Assembly (NCBI GenBank): GCA_026707745.1
Contig: JAPOWG010000071.1
Location: 1-34,369 of the forward strand
Reading direction: 5' to 3'
From: Chloroflexota bacterium
Lineage (GTDB): Bacteria > Chloroflexota > Anaerolineae > Aggregatilineales > Phototrophicaceae
DNA length: 34,369 nucleotides
Numbering within the stretch: position 1 is the stretch's first letter; the number at the start of each line of letters is the position of its first letter. A program made the translations under genes and the position numbers. The notes below the pieces were generated by a model. That model was not told the DNA's origin. It worked only from the letters and a program-made list of their open reading frames with translations, and made no database searches. Below, piece after piece: positions 10,414 through 17,417 of this stretch.

Positions 10414-10624
10414 CGCTCGCACCTCCCGCGCGGAAGATCGGCGCCGGAACCGCATCCTGCAGGTCAATACTGTCGAAAGACTGGAAGGCCGCCATCTGAT
10501 TCATCAGCAAAGCCGTCAAGACCTCGGCTTCTTCGGGCGAAATCGTCAGTCCCATCTTGTTTGCCAGCGCATGGACGACGCTGCTGTCCAGCACTTCGTC
10601 CGAACTCGCTCTGCCATAACCCAT
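10406..10624 (-). CDS. Small GatC/AtzG-like amidase partner subunit
   Basis: A 72-residue acidic protein directly upstream of the amidase. The middle reads VHALANKMGLTISPEEAEVLTALLMNQMAAFQSFDSIDLQD, which has the helix-turn-helix layout and spacing of GatC (residues after ISPEE, then two hydrophobic helices). The C-terminal stretch DAVPAPIF would be the extended tail that wraps the amidase partner in GatC. AtzG, the partner of the AtzE hydrolase, has the same size and gene position. The ATG at 10624 is preceded by GAAGGAGGAACAAC, a near-perfect ribosome site. The assignment rests on pattern and context, not on an alignment. Confidence 0.65.
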   Translation of the reverse strand: MGYGRASSDEVLDSSVVHALANKMGLTISPEEAEVLTALLMNQMAAFQSFDSIDLQDAVPAPIFRAGGASDE

Positions 10625-10748
10625 GTTGTTCCTCCTTCTTTGAAAACCGTCGAATGCGGCAGACCTTTTAGCCGACTACGCGCCAATTGGTTTGTTTTTT
10701 TGTTTGGAAGGCGGGAAAGAGCTTGCGCCTGAGTAGCGGGGGATCGAA

Positions 10749-10997
10749 TCAGTCGGCTTGAGGAGGCGTCTGCTCCGTAAAGCCCATACGCCCGCGTATC
10801 CAACCAAGTGTTTCCCGTAGAGCGGCAATACTTTCGTTCGTCCTTTCAAGCCTCGCGCTGAGATTATCTACTCGTGCATTGAGATTGTCCGACACCTTGT
10901 CAATCTTTGCATTTAGCTGGTTAATGTCATGCCGCAGCCACAGAAAGACGCCGATAACAGTGCCGACTGTGATGATAAACTGGGTATTCTGGTCCAT
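10749..10997 (-). CDS. Small membrane/coiled-coil protein of unknown function
   Basis: An 82-residue protein with one N-terminal transmembrane helix (about 7-21, FIITVGTVIGVFLWL). A heptad-rich segment (about 25-62) follows, in which N/D-L-x-A-x-hydrophobic repeats (NQLNAKIDKVSDNL, ARVDNLSARLERT) look like a coiled coil. This layout resembles small XhlA-like or membrane-tether proteins, but I cannot name a family. GGGAAGACAAC lies just before the ATG at 10997, so translation is plausible. It stands alone upstream of the amidase pair on the same strand, separated by 124 bases. Confidence 0.55.
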   Translation of the reverse strand: MDQNTQFIITVGTVIGVFLWLRHDINQLNAKIDKVSDNLNARVDNLSARLERTNESIAALRETLGWIRGRMGFTEQTPPQAD

Positions 10998-11217
10998 GTT
11001 GTCTTCCCGGATTCAATGCGATCTTACGATGATTCTTGTGGCCAGTATAGCGCGTACGACAGGCTATATCAATTCCCGCTGCGACATGCCGTCGGTGGAT
11101 TTGTAGCGCTCCGCTTGCTTGAACGTCCCATGCTGCGAGGGCATATCCACTGCCACGCCGCCCAGCAAGTCGCTAATCGTCTGGATACTGTTTCCGGCAA
11201 AGACTGCTCTGTGTCTC

Positions 11218-11361
11218 AGTAAGCGCAAGTAGGTAATGAAAATGATTGCAGTATGAATGAAATTACCAAAATAACCGAATAGTTGTACGGGCGAGCCGGT
11301 GGCTCGCCCATTCTTGGCATAGATTTCCAACCAGTTTTCGCATGACTTACTTGCACTTACT
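11218..11361. mobile_element. MITE-like element with imperfect ~25-bp terminal inverted repeats
   Basis: The left arm (11218-11242, begins AGTAAGCGCAAGTAGG) and the right arm (11335-11361, ends TTGCACTTACT) are imperfect inverted copies of each other (reverse-complement of the right arm begins AGTAAGTGCAAGTAAG). A GGGCGAGCC-GGT-GGCTCGCCC hairpin lies between them at 11289-11309. The element is about 144 bp and has no coding capacity, so it would need a transposase from elsewhere. I see no clear target-site duplication. Confidence 0.5.
11289..11309. repeat. Dispersed GGGCGA palindrome, copy 3
   Basis: GGGCGAGCC (11289-11297), loop GGT, and GGCTCGCCC (11301-11309) form a perfect 9-bp hairpin. 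It lies inside the MITE-like element and matches the layout at 389-409 and 4711-4731. Confidence 0.7.
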
Positions 11362-11407
11362 TCTGTGTCTCTGTGGTGAATCCCCCCGTGTCCTCGGCGG
11401 TTAATTC
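11362..11407. repeat. Two imperfect tandem units reaching into the 3' end of oppF
   Basis: Units at 11362-11382 (CTGTGTCTCTGTGGTGAAT core) and 11385-11407 (CCGTGTCCTCGGCGGTTAAT core) share the pattern xxGTGTCxxCxGxGGTxAAT. The second supplies the oppF stop codon (TTA on the plus strand, 11401-11403). Similar CTGTGTCTCTGTGG-type phrases are common in intergenic DNA of several phyla, so this could be chance plus a common repeat. Confidence 0.4.
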
Positions 11408-12408
11408 ACCCCCTCCTCATACAACAGACAAGCCACGCCGTGATCGCGCCCGACCGTCTGAAAGCGCGGCACGGTGTGCGAACAGGCGGACATGGCCTGC
11501 GGGCAGCGCGGATGAAAATGGCAGCCGGAGGGCGGATTGAGCGGCGAGGGCGGTTCGCCCTTTGGCAGATCCCAGTTCATGCGCCGCGACGGATCGGGCA
11601 GGGGTATGGCCGAAAAGAGGACCTGCGTGTAGGGATGCTTCGGCTCGGCGAACAAGGTCTCTGTCGGCGCTTCCTCGACGATTTTGCCCAGATACATCAC
11701 CGCCACGCGATCGCTGATGTGCTGCACCACGCTCAAGTCGTGCGTGATGAAAACATAGGTCAGTCCCAGGTCTCGCTGCAAGTCCGAAAGCAGATTCAAT
11801 GTCTGCGCCTGCACCGAGACATCCAGCGAGGATGTCGGTTCGTCGGCGATGATTATGCGCGGCGACAATGCCAGCGCCGCGGCGATGCCCACGCGCTGGC
11901 GCTGGCCGCCACTCAATTCCGATGGGAATGCCCGCTCGTGATTGCGATTCAGTCCCACCCTCTCCAATAGCTCGTGCACACGCTTTTGGCGCTCTGCCTT
12001 GCTGCCTTCGCCGTAGATATCCAGGGGCTCGCGGATGATCCGGCCGACCCTCATGCGCGGATTGAGCGAAGCGTATGGATCTTGCAGGATGATCTGCGCC
12101 TGGCGACGAAAGGCGCGCAATCTGGCGCGGTTCATGCCGAAAATGTCCGCGCCCTGGTACAGCACTTGTCCGGCGCTCGGTTCCAAGAGGCGCAGCAGCA
12201 AGCGTCCCAGGGTGCTCTTGCCCGAACCGGATTCGCCGACGACCGCGACGGTTTGCCCGGCGTAAACATCCAGCGTGACCGATTCGACCGCTTTGACAGT
12301 CGCCGCCTTTCCACGCAAGCTGGCCAGTAAGCCGGTTTCCAGCGAGAAGTACTTGCTCAGCCCCACTGCGCTCAGCAAGGGTCGCCCTCCGTTAGTCGTA
12401 GAGGACAC
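11401..12408 (-). CDS. oppF: Peptide/nickel-type ABC transporter ATP-binding protein OppF
   Basis: A 335-residue ATPase of the Opp/Dpp family. Walker A GESGSGKS (58-65), the LSGGQRQR signature, Walker B IIIADEPTSSLD and the H-loop ITHDLSVV are intact. The C-terminus carries the family's cysteine cluster (GCHFHPRCPQAMSAC), which in homologues can hold an Fe-S cluster. It pairs with OppD to drive solute import. The start is a GTG at 12408, preceded by AGGAGGTGGCCT; it overlaps the end of oppD by 17 bases, so translation is coupled. It is the last gene of the oppA-B-C-D-F operon. Confidence 0.92.
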   Translation of the reverse strand: MSSTTNGGRPLLSAVGLSKYFSLETGLLASLRGKAATVKAVESVTLDVYAGQTVAVVGESGSGKSTLGRLLLRLLEPSAGQVLYQGADIFGMNRARLRAFRRQAQIILQDPYASLNPRMRVGRIIREPLDIYGEGSKAERQKRVHELLERVGLNRNHERAFPSELSGGQRQRVGIAAALALSPRIIIADEPTSSLDVSVQAQTLNLLSDLQRDLGLTYVFITHDLSVVQHISDRVAVMYLGKIVEEAPTETLFAEPKHPYTQVLFSAIPLPDPSRRMNWDLPKGEPPSPLNPPSGCHFHPRCPQAMSACSHTVPRFQTVGRDHGVACLLYEEGVN

Positions 12409-13354
12409 AGGCCACCTCCTGGGACGCCGAGACCTGTTTCAGCGGCGGTACTCGCTCGCGGCAGACCGCTTTGGCCTGCGGACAGCGCGGGTGAAAACGG
12501 CATCCGGAGGGACGATCGGCCAAGCCCGGCACCCGGCCCTGGATATTCTCCAGGCGGCCGCGGGCGATGCCTTTACTGGGCAGCGAGCTTAGCAAAGCCT
12601 GCGTGTAGGGGTGCAGCGGCTTGGAGAATATCGAATGCACATCCCCGAATTCGACGATCTTGCCGGCGTACATCACCGCCACGCGATCGCATACTTGCGC
12701 CACCACTCCCAGATCGTGCGTGATCAGCAGGACGCCAGTGCCTTGCTCGTCGACCAGCAGTCGGCGTATGAGCTGCAAGATCTGCGCCTGAATGGTGACA
12801 TCGAGAGCGGTCGTCGGCTCGTCCGCGATCAACACCTGCGGATGACAAGCGATGGCGATGGCCAGGGCGATCCGCTGTGACATGCCGCCGCTGAATTGAT
12901 AGGGATAGGCCTTCAGTCGTTGCTCCGCCGCCGGAATGCCCAGTTGTCGCAGCAATTCCAATGCTCGCTGCCGCGCTCCTGCCGGATCGAGATTGAGGTG
13001 TTCCTGCAATGTCTCAATCACCTGATGCCCAACCGTGAAAAGCGAATCCAGCGCCGTCGTGGGATCTTGAAAGATCATGGAGATTTGGCGCCCGCGCAAG
13101 TCTTGCAGTTCCTCCTCGTCAAGGGTCGCCAGGTTGACATCTTCCAGCCAGACTTCGCCGGAACGAATACGGGCATTGCGAGCGAGCAGGCGCATGACGC
13201 TATAGGCGATTGTGGATTTTCCGCAGCCCGATTCGCCGACCAAGCCAAGAATCTCGCCACGCTGCAAGTCGAAAGCGACATCAGAAACCGCCTCCAGCCA
13301 GCGGCCGCCGCTCTGGAACTCGGTGCTGAGGTCGCGAACCGACAGCAGACTCAT
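12392..13354 (-). CDS. oppD: Peptide/nickel-type ABC transporter ATP-binding protein OppD
   Basis: A 320-residue ATPase paralogous to OppF: Walker A GESGCGKS (40-47), signature FSGGMSQR, Walker B VLIADEPTTALD, switch histidine ITHDLGVV, and a C-terminal oligopeptide-transport domain with the GCRFHPRCPQAKAVC cysteine cluster. It forms the cytoplasmic motor with OppF. It starts four bases after the oppC stop, with AAAGGGTC close by as ribosome site. Confidence 0.92.
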   Translation of the reverse strand: MSLLSVRDLSTEFQSGGRWLEAVSDVAFDLQRGEILGLVGESGCGKSTIAYSVMRLLARNARIRSGEVWLEDVNLATLDEEELQDLRGRQISMIFQDPTTALDSLFTVGHQVIETLQEHLNLDPAGARQRALELLRQLGIPAAEQRLKAYPYQFSGGMSQRIALAIAIACHPQVLIADEPTTALDVTIQAQILQLIRRLLVDEQGTGVLLITHDLGVVAQVCDRVAVMYAGKIVEFGDVHSIFSKPLHPYTQALLSSLPSKGIARGRLENIQGRVPGLADRPSGCRFHPRCPQAKAVCRERVPPLKQVSASQEVACVLYD

Positions 13355-13358
13355 CGGC

Positions 13359-14225
13359 TTATCGACCCTTTCCGGCGGGATTCAACAATTCTTGCAAGCC
13401 ATTGCCCAACAGGTTGAAGCCCAGTACGGCAAGCGAAATCGCCAGTCCGGGCACCATGACCATCCAGGGCGCCTGCTGCATAAACGACCTGCCTTCGGAC
13501 AACATCAAACCCAATGACGGGTCGGGGGGTTGCGTGCCCAAACCGATGAAGCTCAAGGCGGATTCAAGCAGAATGGCGATGCCCATCAAGATTGAAGCTT
13601 GGATCAAGACCGGCGGGATCGCGTTTGGCAAAATATGCCGCAGCATCAAGCGCAGGTGCGACGCGCCGCGAGCGCGCGCGCCCTCGACATAAAGTTCATT
13701 GACCACTTCCAAGGTCGATCCGCGCATCACGCGCGCGAAGATCGGCACATAAACTACTGCCACCGCCATGATCATCACAGAGACATCACGACCGACGAAG
13801 CCCGTCAGCGCCACCACCAGCACGATAGCGGGAAATGCCATCAGCACGTCCATCGGCCGCATGATTATATTGTCCAAAATCCCGCCGAAATATCCGGCGA
13901 GCAGACCCAGGCTGACACCGACAACCAGGCCAAAACCGACCGAGCCCAAGGCAACCGCCAATGAGATTTGATAGCCATAGAGCACCCGCGTGAGAATATC
14001 GCGGCCGAAGTTATCCGTGCCCAATAAGTGCGCGCCCGTTGGAGGGCTGAGCGGCGCCATGAAATCCATCGCTTCGGGGCTGTAAGGCGAATAGAAGGAC
14101 ACGGTCGCGGTCAGAAGCACCAGCACGCAGATGATGGCGCCCCCCAAAAAAGCCGACCGGCTCGCCTCATAGGTATTGCGGGTGGCGGTCAGCAGCTTCG
14201 CTTTAGGCGTCAATTCGCGCTTCAT
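13359..14225 (-). CDS. oppC: Peptide/nickel-type ABC transporter permease OppC
   Basis: A 288-residue permease. A cytoplasmic N-terminus and first membrane helix (about 26-45) are followed by the OppC N-domain phrase PPTGAHLLGTDNFGRDILTRVLYG and the permease domain, whose EAA loop reads YVEGARARGASHLRLMLRHILPNAIPP. These features are typical of the DppC/OppC group. Its ATG overlaps the oppB stop as ATGA, a standard coupled arrangement in this family. Confidence 0.92.
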   Translation of the reverse strand: MKRELTPKAKLLTATRNTYEASRSAFLGGAIICVLVLLTATVSFYSPYSPEAMDFMAPLSPPTGAHLLGTDNFGRDILTRVLYGYQISLAVALGSVGFGLVVGVSLGLLAGYFGGILDNIIMRPMDVLMAFPAIVLVVALTGFVGRDVSVMIMAVAVVYVPIFARVMRGSTLEVVNELYVEGARARGASHLRLMLRHILPNAIPPVLIQASILMGIAILLESALSFIGLGTQPPDPSLGLMLSEGRSFMQQAPWMVMVPGLAISLAVLGFNLLGNGLQELLNPAGKGR

Positions 14226-15178
14226 GCGCCTGCGCCTCGTATTTTGGGGTTCAGCAGCGCATAAAGCACGTCCGTCACCAGATTAACCAGAATGAACATG
14301 AAGGCGACCACCAGCATGCCCGCCTGCACCACCGGATAATTGCGCTCCAGGGTCGCGCTCACGATCAAGCGACCGACGCCCGGCAAGCTGAATACCTCTT
14401 CCACGATGACGGCGCCACCCAGCAAATAGCCGAATTGCAAGCCTATGACGGTGACGATGGGAATGCTGGCGTTGCGCAAAACGTGCTGATAGATCACCAG
14501 CCGTTCGCGCAGTCCCTTCGCCCGCAAGAATTTGACAAAATCTCGCTCCATGACCTCCAGCACAGCCGAGCGCGTAACCCGCACCAGCACGGCTGACAAG
14601 CCAACCGCCAGTGTCAGCGCGGGCAGGAAGAACGAGCGCAGGTTAACCAGAATGTCCTCGTGGAGGCGCGCATAGCCGGATGAGGGAAACATGCGCAGCG
14701 CCAGCGAGAAGACCAGGATCAGCATGATGCCCAGCCAGAAATCCGGAATTGATATGCCAAAGAGACCCAGCAGCATCGAGCCGCGGTCGGCGATGCCGCC
14801 AGGTTTGATAGCCGCCCGTATGCCGAGCGGCACGGCGATCGCAATCGCCAGCGCCAGCGATAGCAATGTCAACTCAATCGTTACCGGCAGCCGCACGCTC
14901 AGCAAATCGGTCACCGCTTCGTTACTGCGGAAGTCCTTGCCCAAATCGCCACTCAGGACCTTGCCCAGCCACTGGCCGTACTGCAGGTGAATCGGCAGAT
15001 CAAGCCCCAGCTCTTCGCGCACGATGGCCAGTCGTTCGGGCGTGGCTCGCAAGCCGAGGATCACGGCCGCAGGATCGCCCGGGATCAACCGCAGCAGCAG
15101 GAAAATCAGTATTGATGTGCCAAAGAGGACCGGTAACAGGAGCAGCAGGCGGCCCCCAATATAGCGAATCAATCGCAT
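14222..15178 (-). CDS. oppB: Peptide/nickel-type ABC transporter permease OppB
   Basis: A 318-residue permease beginning MRLIRYIGGRLLLLLPVLFG, the usual first helix of OppB/DppB, followed by the RLIPGDPA block and the EAA loop FVKFLRAKGLRERLVIYQH. It forms the membrane channel with OppC. It follows oppA after 155 bases that contain a strong hairpin terminator, so transcription reaching oppB-F is probably lower than for oppA. Confidence 0.92.
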   Translation of the reverse strand: MRLIRYIGGRLLLLLPVLFGTSILIFLLLRLIPGDPAAVILGLRATPERLAIVREELGLDLPIHLQYGQWLGKVLSGDLGKDFRSNEAVTDLLSVRLPVTIELTLLSLALAIAIAVPLGIRAAIKPGGIADRGSMLLGLFGISIPDFWLGIMLILVFSLALRMFPSSGYARLHEDILVNLRSFFLPALTLAVGLSAVLVRVTRSAVLEVMERDFVKFLRAKGLRERLVIYQHVLRNASIPIVTVIGLQFGYLLGGAVIVEEVFSLPGVGRLIVSATLERNYPVVQAGMLVVAFMFILVNLVTDVLYALLNPKIRGAGA

Positions 15179-15207
15179 GGGCGCATCACCGGCGAATACT
15201 TGGAAAA

Positions 15208-15290
15208 AGCCGCTCGGCGGCGAAAAAGTCTGCCGCCCTCACACAGAATAACAAGCCTTCTCCTTGCGCGAGCATGGGGGTGTGTCAAAA
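15208..15290. repeat. Second dispersed repeat family, copy A
   Basis: It starts with the GCCGC-TCG-GCGGC hairpin (15209-15221). It then runs through a 39-base block at 15228-15266 (ending ACAAGCCTTCTCCTTG) that matches 31 of 39 bases at 23271-23309. The same hairpin recurs alone at 27591-27605. The copy lies in the oppA-oppB gap, immediately next to the terminator hairpin. Confidence 0.55.
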
Positions 15291-15325
15291 AGATCAAGAG
15301 GAGCGCGACCGCGCTCCTCTTGATC
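15287..15325 (-). terminator. Strong intrinsic terminator/attenuator between oppA and oppB
   Basis: Bases 15292-15307 and 15310-15325 are perfect inverted repeats of 16 bp (GATCAAGAGGAGCGCG) with almost no loop. On the minus strand the hairpin is followed by TTTTTGACA. It lies 9 bases past the oppA stop, in the correct orientation to end oppA transcripts. Such a site lets the binding-protein gene be expressed more than the downstream transporter genes. Confidence 0.85.
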
Positions 15326-15333
15326 GTCGAATA

Positions 15334-16941
15334 TCAGGCGTCGATCCAGATGTCTTCCATGCGCAGTTCCAGCGTCGGCAGGGTCTGCGCCCCGTGGATA
15401 TTCGGCTGCGTCCAGTAGGTGCGCCTGAAATTGACCATGAACACCTGCGGCGAATGCTCCTGGTGCAGCCGCACAACATTGGCGAAGGCGCTCTGCCGCG
15501 CTTCGGGATCCAGCGTGAAGCGGAAATCCTCCAGCGCCTTGTCAAGCTCCGGCGCGTCTCTGAAAGCCGAGAAGTTCCAGGGCGATGCCGAATGCGAGAG
15601 CGGGTAGAGGCAGTGCTCGCCCGGATCAGCCGTGGCGCTCCAGTAGGTGCCGGTGATTTCGTAGTTGAGGGTGAACAATTCTTCGAACCAGCGCGCCGAT
15701 TCAAAAGACTCTACTTCGACACGGAATCCGGCCGGGGCAAGCTGCTGTTCCAGGAGCTGGCCCACCAGGGGCTGCGTCGGCACTTGCGGCTGCGCCGCGT
15801 AGCGGATGGTCAGCCCGTCCTCAAAGCCGGCTTGCGCCAGGAGCGCTTTCGCCTTGTCAATATCGGGTCCGCCTTCAAAGACATTCACACCGGAGTACCA
15901 GGGGTTCGAGGGCGAGACCGGCTCGGCCGATGGCACCGCTTGCCCGAACCAAACCAGATTGGCGATAGATTCGCGGTGCAGCGCCCATTGCAACGCCTGG
16001 CGCACTTCTACTTTGTCGAATGGCGGCTTGGAACAATTGATCAGGAACATGTCGGGGAAGAATTCGCCGTCGGGGTTCGCCTTGACGTCGGCATTCGCGC
16101 GCAGTTCGTCGGCGCGATGCAACGGCACCTGCTCGATCCAGTTCAGTTCACCCGTCTGCAAGCCCGTCAGACGCACGGTATCGTCGGAGATAGCGCGGAA
16201 GATTACCCGGTCGAGATAGGGCTGATTGGGCTTGAAGTATTTGTCCCAGCGCTCCAGCTCGATGAAGTCGTCTTTGACCCACTGCACAAACTTGAAAGGT
16301 CCGGTGCCGACAGGCAGCAACTTGGGATCGTTCTCTTCAATGCCTTTCTGGTTTACCACTTCGACAATCGCGCCCAACGCCTCGAGCAAGCCGCCCCAGT
16401 TGGGTTGCGTGCTGATGCGCACGGTGTAGTCATCAACCGCCTCCACCCCTTCGATCGGCGTCAGGAAGACCGCGTTCGGCGCGCCCAGGTCGGGGTCGAA
16501 GAGGCGCTCAAAGGTGTAGACCACATCGGCGGCGGTGCAGTGCTCGTCATTGTGAAAATAGGCATTGTCGACCAAGGTGAATTCCCAGGTGGAATCGTCG
16601 ATTTGCTCCCAGGACTTGGCCAGACCGGGCAATACGTTATTGTCCCGATCCAGGTTGACGAGCTTGGAAAATATATTTTGGTAGACCTGCATGGACGAGT
16701 AGAGTTCGGCGAAGGCGGGGTCCATATTGACGGGCTTGTCGATGGTGGCGGCCACCAACGTGCCGCCGCTCTTGGGACTGCCCTGCGCCAGCGCGGTCGC
16801 CAGACGGAAGCCCGGCATCATGGACTGCGCCACCGCGACGCCGCCAACGGTCGTCACCGCTTGCAGGAACTGCCGTCGCGAGATGCGCTCTTCGGAGTAC
16901 TTCTTGATAAAGTCATGAACCTGCTCTTTTTGTAAACTCAT
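15334..16941 (-). CDS. oppA: Extracellular solute-binding protein family 5 (OppA-like)
   Basis: A 535-residue binding protein. The N-terminus carries a Tat-like signal (ISRRQFLQ, S21-L26, then AVTTVGGVAVAQSMM), so it is probably exported folded. The mature part has family-5 features: GGTLVAATIDKPVNMDPAF near the start, AKSWEQIDDSTWEFTL, the NDEHCTAADVVYTFERLFDP block, and VRQALQWALHRESIANLVW. It captures a peptide or similar solute and delivers it to OppBCDF. The ATG at 16941 follows TTAAGGAGCGTTGA. It is the first gene of the operon and is separated from the rest by the terminator hairpin. The ligand is not predictable from sequence. Confidence 0.92.
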   Translation of the reverse strand: MSLQKEQVHDFIKKYSEERISRRQFLQAVTTVGGVAVAQSMMPGFRLATALAQGSPKSGGTLVAATIDKPVNMDPAFAELYSSMQVYQNIFSKLVNLDRDNNVLPGLAKSWEQIDDSTWEFTLVDNAYFHNDEHCTAADVVYTFERLFDPDLGAPNAVFLTPIEGVEAVDDYTVRISTQPNWGGLLEALGAIVEVVNQKGIEENDPKLLPVGTGPFKFVQWVKDDFIELERWDKYFKPNQPYLDRVIFRAISDDTVRLTGLQTGELNWIEQVPLHRADELRANADVKANPDGEFFPDMFLINCSKPPFDKVEVRQALQWALHRESIANLVWFGQAVPSAEPVSPSNPWYSGVNVFEGGPDIDKAKALLAQAGFEDGLTIRYAAQPQVPTQPLVGQLLEQQLAPAGFRVEVESFESARWFEELFTLNYEITGTYWSATADPGEHCLYPLSHSASPWNFSAFRDAPELDKALEDFRFTLDPEARQSAFANVVRLHQEHSPQVFMVNFRRTYWTQPNIHGAQTLPTLELRMEDIWIDA

Positions 16942-17040
16942 TCAACGCTCCTTAACGCTAGTATTATTCGTCCAATGGACCGCGTTACATCTTGAGTGTA
17001 TCCAACCAGGCAACAGAGGTCAAACAGGCAACTGTCGGTA

Positions 17041-17250
17041 GTGTATCCTTTTCGGTTGAAATACTTCGTAGCCAGTCCGCGACCGAGATCCTTAACCTAA
17101 AATACCAACGATTTGGTAGGGGCGACTGACCTGCGGTGTCCACGCGCAGCGGTGAGTCGCCCGATATTCGTTCAGTTTCTACTCGTGGGACGATCTATCG
17201 GATCGCCCCTACCGGCTGTTGCTCTTTAATTTCAACCGAAATGGACACGC
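17041..17250. mobile_element. MITE-like element with ~22-bp inverted termini
   Basis: The termini 17041-17062 and 17229-17250 are inverted copies that match at 19 of 22 positions, including a perfect 13-bp core (TTTCGGTTGAAAT). Inside is a perfect 11-bp inverted pair, GGTAGGGGCGA (17115-17125) with TCGCCCCTACC (17203-17213). Between those lie two GGGCGAC-type hairpins in opposite orientation. The first has GGGCGACT at 17120-17127 and AGTCGCCC at 17155-17162, with an inner CTGCGGTG-tc-CAC-g-CGCAG hairpin. The second spans 17187-17209. The element is non-coding, about 210 bp. Confidence 0.55.
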
Positions 17251-17269
17251 CCCCTTATGGCAACTTCAT

Positions 17270-17299
17270 TTGACAAGCGCGCGTGTTTTACGTTATATT
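17270..17299 (+). promoter_or_regulatory. Sigma-70-type promoter for the DeoR-family gene
   Basis: A perfect -35 TTGACA (17270-17275) is followed after 17-18 bases by TTATAT/TATATT (17293-17299). This would start RNA near 17306, about 110 bases before the gene, and rules out the longer open frame starting at 17283. Confidence 0.65.
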
Positions 17300-17344
17300 C
17301 CATCTAATTCAATGTTTATTTGAACAGTATACACGCTTGTTACA

Positions 17345-17354
17345 TGAAATTTCA
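17345..17354. promoter_or_regulatory. Possible operator: TGAAATTTCA palindrome in the DeoR-gene leader
   Basis: A perfect 10-base palindrome lies 46 bases after the -10 element and inside the untranslated leader, a reasonable place for autoregulation by a DeoR repressor. The assignment is by position only. Confidence 0.25.
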
Positions 17355-17417
17355 CACAATTATTCCGAACGAATACCCGGAAACTTGGACAAGGAATCCT
17401 CGGGCGGGGTGCCTGTG

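Larger units (their letters stand above)
10998..11400. other. Non-coding gap (403 bp) with a MITE-like element and a possible gene remnant
   Basis: No convincing gene. On the minus strand 11064-11330 is open for 88 codons; its C-terminal half reads like real protein (SIQTISDLLGGVAVDMPSQ) but I recognise no family, so it may be the remnant of a lost gene. The right half holds the MITE-like element (11218-11361) and two CTGTGTC...GGTxAAT-type units next to oppF. No promoter is clear. Confidence 0.5.
16942..17417. other. Divergent intergenic region (476 bp) between oppA and the DeoR gene
   Basis: No gene. It contains the MITE-like element (17041-17250), the DeoR-gene promoter (17270-17299) and a TGAAATTTCA palindrome in the leader. 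On the oppA side there is a small GTCCA-A-TGGAC palindrome at 16970-16980; no clear oppA promoter stands out. Confidence 0.6.

Noticed and set aside
10670..10758. AGCCGACT/AGTCGGCT inverted pair around the end of the 82-residue gene
   Set aside because: Eight bases at 73 bases' distance, one arm inside coding sequence; probably chance.
14866..16935. 689-codon plus-strand frame opposite oppA
   Set aside because: It is antisense to a certain binding-protein gene and shows no family motif.
16970..16980. GTCCA-A-TGGAC palindrome upstream of oppA as an operator
   Set aside because: It is short, with only five paired bases per side, and no promoter can be aligned with it.
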